A stretch of 18,839 nucleotides of DNA from NCBI GenBank assembly GCA_047519745.1, contig JAPVSJ010000025.1, positions 1 to 18,839 of the forward strand, read 5' to 3'. The notes below the pieces were generated by a model. The model worked only from the letters and a program-made list of their open reading frames with translations, had not been told where the DNA came from and did no database searches. Below, in pieces: positions 15,659-18,839 of the stretch (position 1 is the stretch's first letter; the number at the start of each line of letters is the position of its first letter). Source of the DNA: VRUE01 sp047519745. GTDB lineage: Bacteria; Actinomycetota; Thermoleophilia; Solirubrobacterales; 70-9. The translations under genes were made by a program, and so were the position numbers.

Positions 15659-15686
15659 AGCTTAGCGTAGGCTGCCCCGATCGCAA
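15659..15686 (-). promoter_or_regulatory. leuL-leuA promoter
   Basis: Minus strand TTGCGA (15686-15681, 4/6), a 16-nt spacer and TAAGCT (15664-15659; TANNNT). Transcription would begin a few bases before the leuL ATG at 15648. A second -10-like TACGCT (15669-15664) overlaps it. On the plus strand TAGCGT (15663-15668) and TAGGCT (15668-15673) occupy the same bases and could serve the divergent MFS gene. Confidence 0.5.
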
Positions 15687-15721
15687 GGCTGGATCGCACC
15701 ACGATTCTCGCGCTGCTGGCG

Positions 15722-17068
15722 ATGAGCATGAGCGTGCTCGTGATCGCCAACGACTTCTCCGCCGTCAACGTCGCGATCCCGACGATGGAGAAGGACTTCC
15801 ACACCAACGTCAACACGGTCCAGTGGGTGGTCAACGCCTATGCGCTCACCTTCGGGGTGATGATCGTCACCGGCGGGCGCCTCGCCGACATGTTCGGCCG
15901 CCGGCGAGCCTTCTTCCTCGGCACCGCGATCTTCGCCTCGATGTCGGCGCTGGGCGGCGCCGCGCAGACGGAGACCTGGCTGATCGCGACCCGCGTCGTG
16001 ATGGGAATCGGCGGGGCGTTGATGTGGCCGGCGATCCTCGGCATGACCTTCGAGCTGCTGCCCGCCGAGAAGGCCGGGCTCGCCGGCGGGATCATCCTCG
16101 GCGCGGCGGGCCTCGGCAACGCGATCGGGCCGCTGATCGGGGGCGTCCTCACCGACACGTTGAGCTGGCGCTGGATCTTCTTCCTCAACGTGCCGGTCGC
16201 CGCCTTCGCCGTGCTCGTCACTTACTACCTGGTCAAAGTCAAGGAGCCCGAAGCGGCCGAGCAGCGCATCGACTACCCGGGCATCTCGACGATCTCGATC
16301 GGCCTCGTCTCACTCCTGGTCGCGCTCGACCAGGTCGACGACTGGGGCTGGGGCGACCCGAAAGTGATTGCGATGCTGGCCCTGGCCGCCGTCCTGATCG
16401 TGACTTTCGTGCGGATCGAGCTGCGGGCCGGGATGAACGCCCTGGTGCCGCGGGCGGTGATGCGCAACGAGAGCTTCCGCGCCTCCTGCGTCGCGGTCAC
16501 GCTGATGTCGGCGACGTTCTTCGCGGCGCTGCTCTACCTGCCGCAGTACATGCAGAAGCACCTCGGCTACTCGCCGCTCGAAGCGGGCGTCGGGGTGCTG
16601 CCCTTCCTCGCCACCTTTGCGCTCGTCTCCTTCATCGCCGGCCCGCTCTACAACCGGCTCGGGGCGAAGCCGCTCGCCGTGGTCGGCGCGGCCTGCATCG
16701 CGATCGCCCCGTTCCTCTTCTCGCAGGTCACCGAAAGCTCCGGGTACGCGGCGCTGGTCCCCGGCATGTTCGTGCTCGGTATCGGAATCGGCAGCTTCTA
16801 CCCGACCGCGACGACGGCGGGGGTCACCTCGGTCGACGAATCGCAGAGCAGCCTCGCCGGCGGGATCCTCTACATGTGCCAGATCGCCGGCGGCGCGATC
16901 GGCCTCGGCCTGACGACGACGATCTTCTCCGCCCAGGAATCGTTCGTCGACGGGATCCAGGCGGCGTTCCGGCTCGACGCCGCGCTCTCGTTCGTCGGCT
17001 TTTTGATCGCGCTTTTCTTCGTCGGCGGCCGGCTGGTCGGTCGCCGCGCCCAGGAGGAGGCCGCTTAA
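15722..17068 (+). CDS. MFS transporter, DHA2 (drug:H+ antiporter, EmrB/QacA-like) family
   Basis: Integral membrane exporter, presumably proton-driven; 448 aa from ATG 15722. Family marks are DFSAVNVAIPTMEKDF after TM1, the loop 2-3 motif GGRLADMFGRRRAF (motif A), RVVMGIGGALMWPAILGMTF (motif B region), GLGNAIGPLIGGVLTDTLSWRWIFFLNVPVA (motif C plus the WRWIF signature) and about 13-14 predicted TM helices. TM1 seems clipped: in-frame codons upstream (15671-15721) encode RLDRTTILALLA, which would complete it, but no ATG, GTG or TTG exists between the upstream stop (15668) and 15722. The true start could be a rare CTG at 15689. No Shine-Dalgarno precedes ATG 15722. The gene is divergent from leuL/leuA and convergent with the RTX gene (4-nt gap). 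The substrate is unknown; the position next to leu genes allows amino-acid or keto-acid efflux as well as drugs. Confidence 0.9.
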   Translation: MSMSVLVIANDFSAVNVAIPTMEKDFHTNVNTVQWVVNAYALTFGVMIVTGGRLADMFGRRRAFFLGTAIFASMSALGGAAQTETWLIATRVVMGIGGALMWPAILGMTFELLPAEKAGLAGGIILGAAGLGNAIGPLIGGVLTDTLSWRWIFFLNVPVAAFAVLVTYYLVKVKEPEAAEQRIDYPGISTISIGLVSLLVALDQVDDWGWGDPKVIAMLALAAVLIVTFVRIELRAGMNALVPRAVMRNESFRASCVAVTLMSATFFAALLYLPQYMQKHLGYSPLEAGVGVLPFLATFALVSFIAGPLYNRLGAKPLAVVGAACIAIAPFLFSQVTESSGYAALVPGMFVLGIGIGSFYPTATTAGVTSVDESQSSLAGGILYMCQIAGGAIGLGLTTTIFSAQESFVDGIQAAFRLDAALSFVGFLIALFFVGGRLVGRRAQEEAA

Positions 17069-17072
17069 CCGC

Positions 17073-17630
17073 TCACTGGAACTGGCGCACTTCGTTCGCG
17101 CCGGTGCCACCGACCAGCGTGTCCGTGCCCGTGCCTCCGCCGAGCATGTCGTTGCCCGGCCCGCCGATAAGCACGTCGTCGCCGGGGCCCCCGTAGAGCA
17201 CGTCGTCGCCGCGCCAGCCGATCAGGTGGTCATTGCCCTGGCCGCCGATCAGCTTGTCCGGGCCCGCTCCGCCGATCAGGACGTCGTCGCCGGCACCGCC
17301 GCGCATGGTCACCGGCACGGTGATGTCCTTGGCGACCGAGACGCGATCGTCGCCGGCACCGGAATTGACTTCGAAGCCGCCGATCGATGGTGCGGCGCAG
17401 ACCAGCTCGTTCGGGTCGCCTTCGGGATGCATGCAGACCGAGCCGCCGACTTCGAGCGGCACGAGCGAGTCGATCGTGTATTCGCGACCGTCGGGGCTGA
17501 GCCAGATCTTGATCGAGTTGGCTTCATCGCCACCGGCGAGCAGCACCGTGTAGGTCTTTTCGGCCGCCGGCGCGGAGCCGGGAGCCAGCAGCGCTAGGAG
17601 GACGAGCGAGATGAGTAGGAGCTTCTTCAT
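17073..17630 (-). CDS. secreted RTX-type calcium-binding repeat protein
   Basis: 185 aa. A Sec signal peptide (MKKLLLISLVLLALLAPGSAPAA, residues 1-23, likely AxA cleavage) is followed by a unique region of about 85 residues with two Cys (66 and 78) that may form a disulfide. From residue 111 to 182 there are eight consecutive nonapeptides of the GGxGxDxLx type, which fold into a Ca2+-loaded parallel beta-roll. The function is unknown: there is no catalytic domain and no type I secretion gene nearby, and the N-terminal signal argues for Sec export. ATG 17630 has only a weak GGGGA upstream. The gene starts 36 nt after the MDR gene stop and may be co-transcribed with it. Small RTX proteins like this are frequent in soil actinobacteria, as far as I recall. 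Confidence 0.9.
   Translation of the reverse strand: MKKLLLISLVLLALLAPGSAPAAEKTYTVLLAGGDEANSIKIWLSPDGREYTIDSLVPLEVGGSVCMHPEGDPNELVCAAPSIGGFEVNSGAGDDRVSVAKDITVPVTMRGGAGDDVLIGGAGPDKLIGGQGNDHLIGWRGDDVLYGGPGDDVLIGGPGNDMLGGGTGTDTLVGGTGANEVRQFQ
17085..17300 (-). repeat. eight tandem 27-bp RTX repeats
   Basis: In-frame repeats encoding GGAGDDVLI, GGAGPDKLI, GGQGNDHLI, GWRGDDVLY, GGPGDDVLI, GGPGNDMLG, GGTGTDTLV and GGTGANEVR. The Asp at position 6, a calcium ligand, is kept in seven of eight units; the last unit is degenerate and caps the roll. A degenerate unit (NSGAGDDRV, residues 89-97) lies separately upstream. Confidence 0.9.
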
Positions 17631-17666
17631 TGCGAGTCGTCCCCGCCGCCGATCGGGTCGGAGCGT

Positions 17667-18701
17667 CTATGAAGGAAACAACACGACCTTGCCTACGTTG
17701 CGGCGCTCGGCGATGAATTTATGCGCATCGCCCGCCCGCTCGAAGGGGAATGCCTCGGCGACGACCGGGTCGAGCCTGCCCGCCTCCAGGTCCTCGGTCA
17801 GCGGATCGAGCACGCGGTCGAGGCTGCCCTCGGCGTCCCACCACTTGAGCATGTTGAGGCCGAAGACGCCTTTGTTCTCGTTCATGATCAGCAGGCTCTT
17901 CCACCAGGGCATCGTCGCGCTCGGCATCGAGGCCAGGCTCTTCAGCATCGCGGCGATGTTCCGCTTGCCGTCCTTGGTGCCCTCGGAGAGCCCGTACATG
18001 ACCATCCGCCCTCCCGGCCGGAGCAGGCGGTAGTCCTTTCGGAACGAGGTCGGGCCGAGCGCGTCGATTACGAGGTCGACGCCCTCGCCGCCGGTGATCC
18101 GCATCACCTCGGCCTCGAAGTCCTGCGAGCGGTAGTCGATCGGGTGATCGACGCCCTGCGCACGAATCGCCTCATGCTTGGACGGCGAGGAAGTGCCGAA
18201 GATCTCGGCGCCGGCGTTGCGGGCGATCTGCGTCGCCGATATCCCCACGCCGCCCGCCGCGGCGTGGATCAGGACGCGGTCGCCCTTGCGCAGGCTGCCC
18301 ATCAGGATCAGCGCCGCGTAGGCGGTGCCGTAGTTGACCGGGACCGCCGCGCCCTGCTCGAAGCTGAGCCCAGCCGGAAGTGCGAACACCTGGGCCTCGG
18401 GGACGGTGACGAGCTCGGCCTGCCCGCCGAAGCGCGTGCCGCCGACGACCCTGTCGCCGACCTTGAACTCGGTCACGCCCTCCCCCACCGACTCGACCTC
18501 GCCGGCGACCTCGTAGCCGAGCACGCAGGGCGGCTTCGGCGCGTCAGGGTAGAGGCCGACGCGGGCCATCGTGTCGGCGAAGTTGATTCCCGCGGCCTTG
18601 ACCGCGATCCGCACCTCCCCTGGACCGACGGGTGGGTCGGGGCGCTCCTGCACCTGGAGCACATCGTATCCACCCGTCCCTGTCAGCACCACCGCCTTCA
18701 C
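17667..18701 (-). CDS. NADPH:quinone-reductase-like MDR oxidoreductase (zinc-independent)
   Basis: Medium-chain dehydrogenase/reductase of the quinone oxidoreductase / VAT-1-like branch; 344 aa from GTG 18701. The N-terminal GroES-like domain includes KAAGINFADTMARVGLYP (near 35-52), LGYEVAGEVESVGEGV and VGDRVVGG. The Rossmann domain has the nucleotide motif HAAAGGVGISATQIARNAGAEIFGT (near 147-171), and the C-terminus has AGDAHKFIAERRNVGKVVLFPS. The catalytic and structural zinc cysteines of alcohol dehydrogenases are absent, so NADPH-dependent reduction of quinones or enones is expected; the substrate is unknown. The start GTG 18701 (MKAVVLTGTGG) matches the family N-terminus and lies 7 nt after TAGTCT; GTG 18707 would add two residues but leaves only 1 nt to the -10. 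The RTX gene follows after 36 nt. Confidence 0.93.
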   Translation of the reverse strand: MKAVVLTGTGGYDVLQVQERPDPPVGPGEVRIAVKAAGINFADTMARVGLYPDAPKPPCVLGYEVAGEVESVGEGVTEFKVGDRVVGGTRFGGQAELVTVPEAQVFALPAGLSFEQGAAVPVNYGTAYAALILMGSLRKGDRVLIHAAAGGVGISATQIARNAGAEIFGTSSPSKHEAIRAQGVDHPIDYRSQDFEAEVMRITGGEGVDLVIDALGPTSFRKDYRLLRPGGRMVMYGLSEGTKDGKRNIAAMLKSLASMPSATMPWWKSLLIMNENKGVFGLNMLKWWDAEGSLDRVLDPLTEDLEAGRLDPVVAEAFPFERAGDAHKFIAERRNVGKVVLFPS

Positions 18702-18708
18702 CGGCACA

Positions 18709-18736
18709 AGACTATGCCCTGTGGGTCTCTGACCAA
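18709..18736 (-). promoter_or_regulatory. MDR gene promoter (leaderless)
   Basis: Minus strand TTGGTC (18736-18731; 3/6), a 16-nt spacer, TAGTCT (18714-18709), then 7 nt to GTG 18701. The geometry equals that at tyrS, ilvE and the XRE-cupin gene and supports the shorter start. Confidence 0.5.
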
Positions 18737-18768
18737 GCAGAGCAAGGACCTGGAGTTTCGTGATTTTG

Positions 18769-18784
18769 GACGCCGCACGGCGTC
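18769..18784. repeat. short perfect inverted repeat in the right-edge intergenic region
   Basis: GACGCCG (18769-18775), CA, CGGCGTC (18778-18784): a 7-bp stem with a 2-nt spacer. It is preceded on the plus strand by GATTTTG, and no T-run follows it on either strand, so it is not a canonical terminator. It lies about 70 nt upstream of the MDR gene start and could be an operator. Confidence 0.4.
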
Positions 18785-18839
18785 TGCGCCGGAATCGGGC
18801 GACTGCGAGGCGAGAGCAGAAAGGAGCACCGGCAGCCCC

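Noticed and set aside
15523..15720. T-box riboswitch upstream of leuA
   Set aside because: No T-box consensus sequence and no antiterminator/terminator pair; the leader is too short and is explained by the leucine-rich ORF.
15649..15834. N-terminal extension of the leader-peptide frame (total 81 codons) into the MFS gene antisense
   Set aside because: The extension is antisense to the conserved MFS N-terminus and upstream of the likely leuL promoter; only the last 19 codons form a sensible attenuator peptide.
18714..18839. Partial plus-strand gene beginning at ATG 18714
   Set aside because: Open to the edge but only 42 codons, with third-position composition unlike the real genes, no ribosome site, and overlap with the MDR promoter.

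Overview
The window reads as a high-GC actinobacterial chromosome segment. The 16S start cut by the left edge (TTTCACGGAGAGTTTGATCC) is of actinobacterial type. The proteins, especially the bifunctional penicillin-binding protein and the RTX-repeat secreted protein, resemble what I know from Thermoleophilia (Solirubrobacterales/Gaiellales). That placement is an inference from remembered sequences, not a search.

Layout. Positions 1-316: the 5' end of a 16S rRNA gene on the minus strand, with its promoter, boxA and a hairpin-rich leader, lying just downstream of tyrS (minus). tyrS is divergent from a class A penicillin-binding protein gene (plus), which converges on a long minus-strand gene train. 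In transcription order the train is leuL (leader peptide) - leuA - XRE/cupin regulator - leuC - leuD - SAM methyltransferase - leuB - ilvE - cimA - DegT-type aminotransferase - argH - mpg-type DNA glycosylase, spanning about 15648 down to 3698 with very short gaps or 1-4 nt overlaps. To the right are a divergent DHA2-type MFS exporter (plus), a small secreted RTX-repeat protein (minus) and an NADPH:quinone-reductase-like MDR enzyme (minus). The last 130 bases hold the MDR gene's promoter and no gene I can support.

How the genes work together. LeuA, LeuCD, LeuB and IlvE make leucine from 2-ketoisovalerate. CimA feeds the same LeuCD and LeuB with citramalate, giving 2-oxobutyrate for isoleucine without threonine deaminase. 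The regulator, methyltransferase and DegT enzyme are uncharacterised insertions in this pathway cluster.

Main points of interest. (1) A 19-codon leucine-rich leader peptide precedes leuA; its Leu codons 11-14 are perfectly complementary over 10 nt to the leuA Shine-Dalgarno region, which suggests translational attenuation in which the stalled ribosome itself unmasks leuA. (2) A Tam-like methyltransferase sits with an ATGA overlap between leuD and leuB, exactly where 3-isopropylmalate is the intermediate. (3) An XRE-cupin regulator inside the leu cluster carries a perfect 10+4+10 palindrome abutting its own start codon. (4) A -10-like hexamer recurs exactly 7 nt before start codons (tyrS, ilvE, regulator, MDR gene, possibly degT), pointing to leaderless mRNAs. 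(5) Two divergent gene pairs have interlocked -10 elements on opposite strands.
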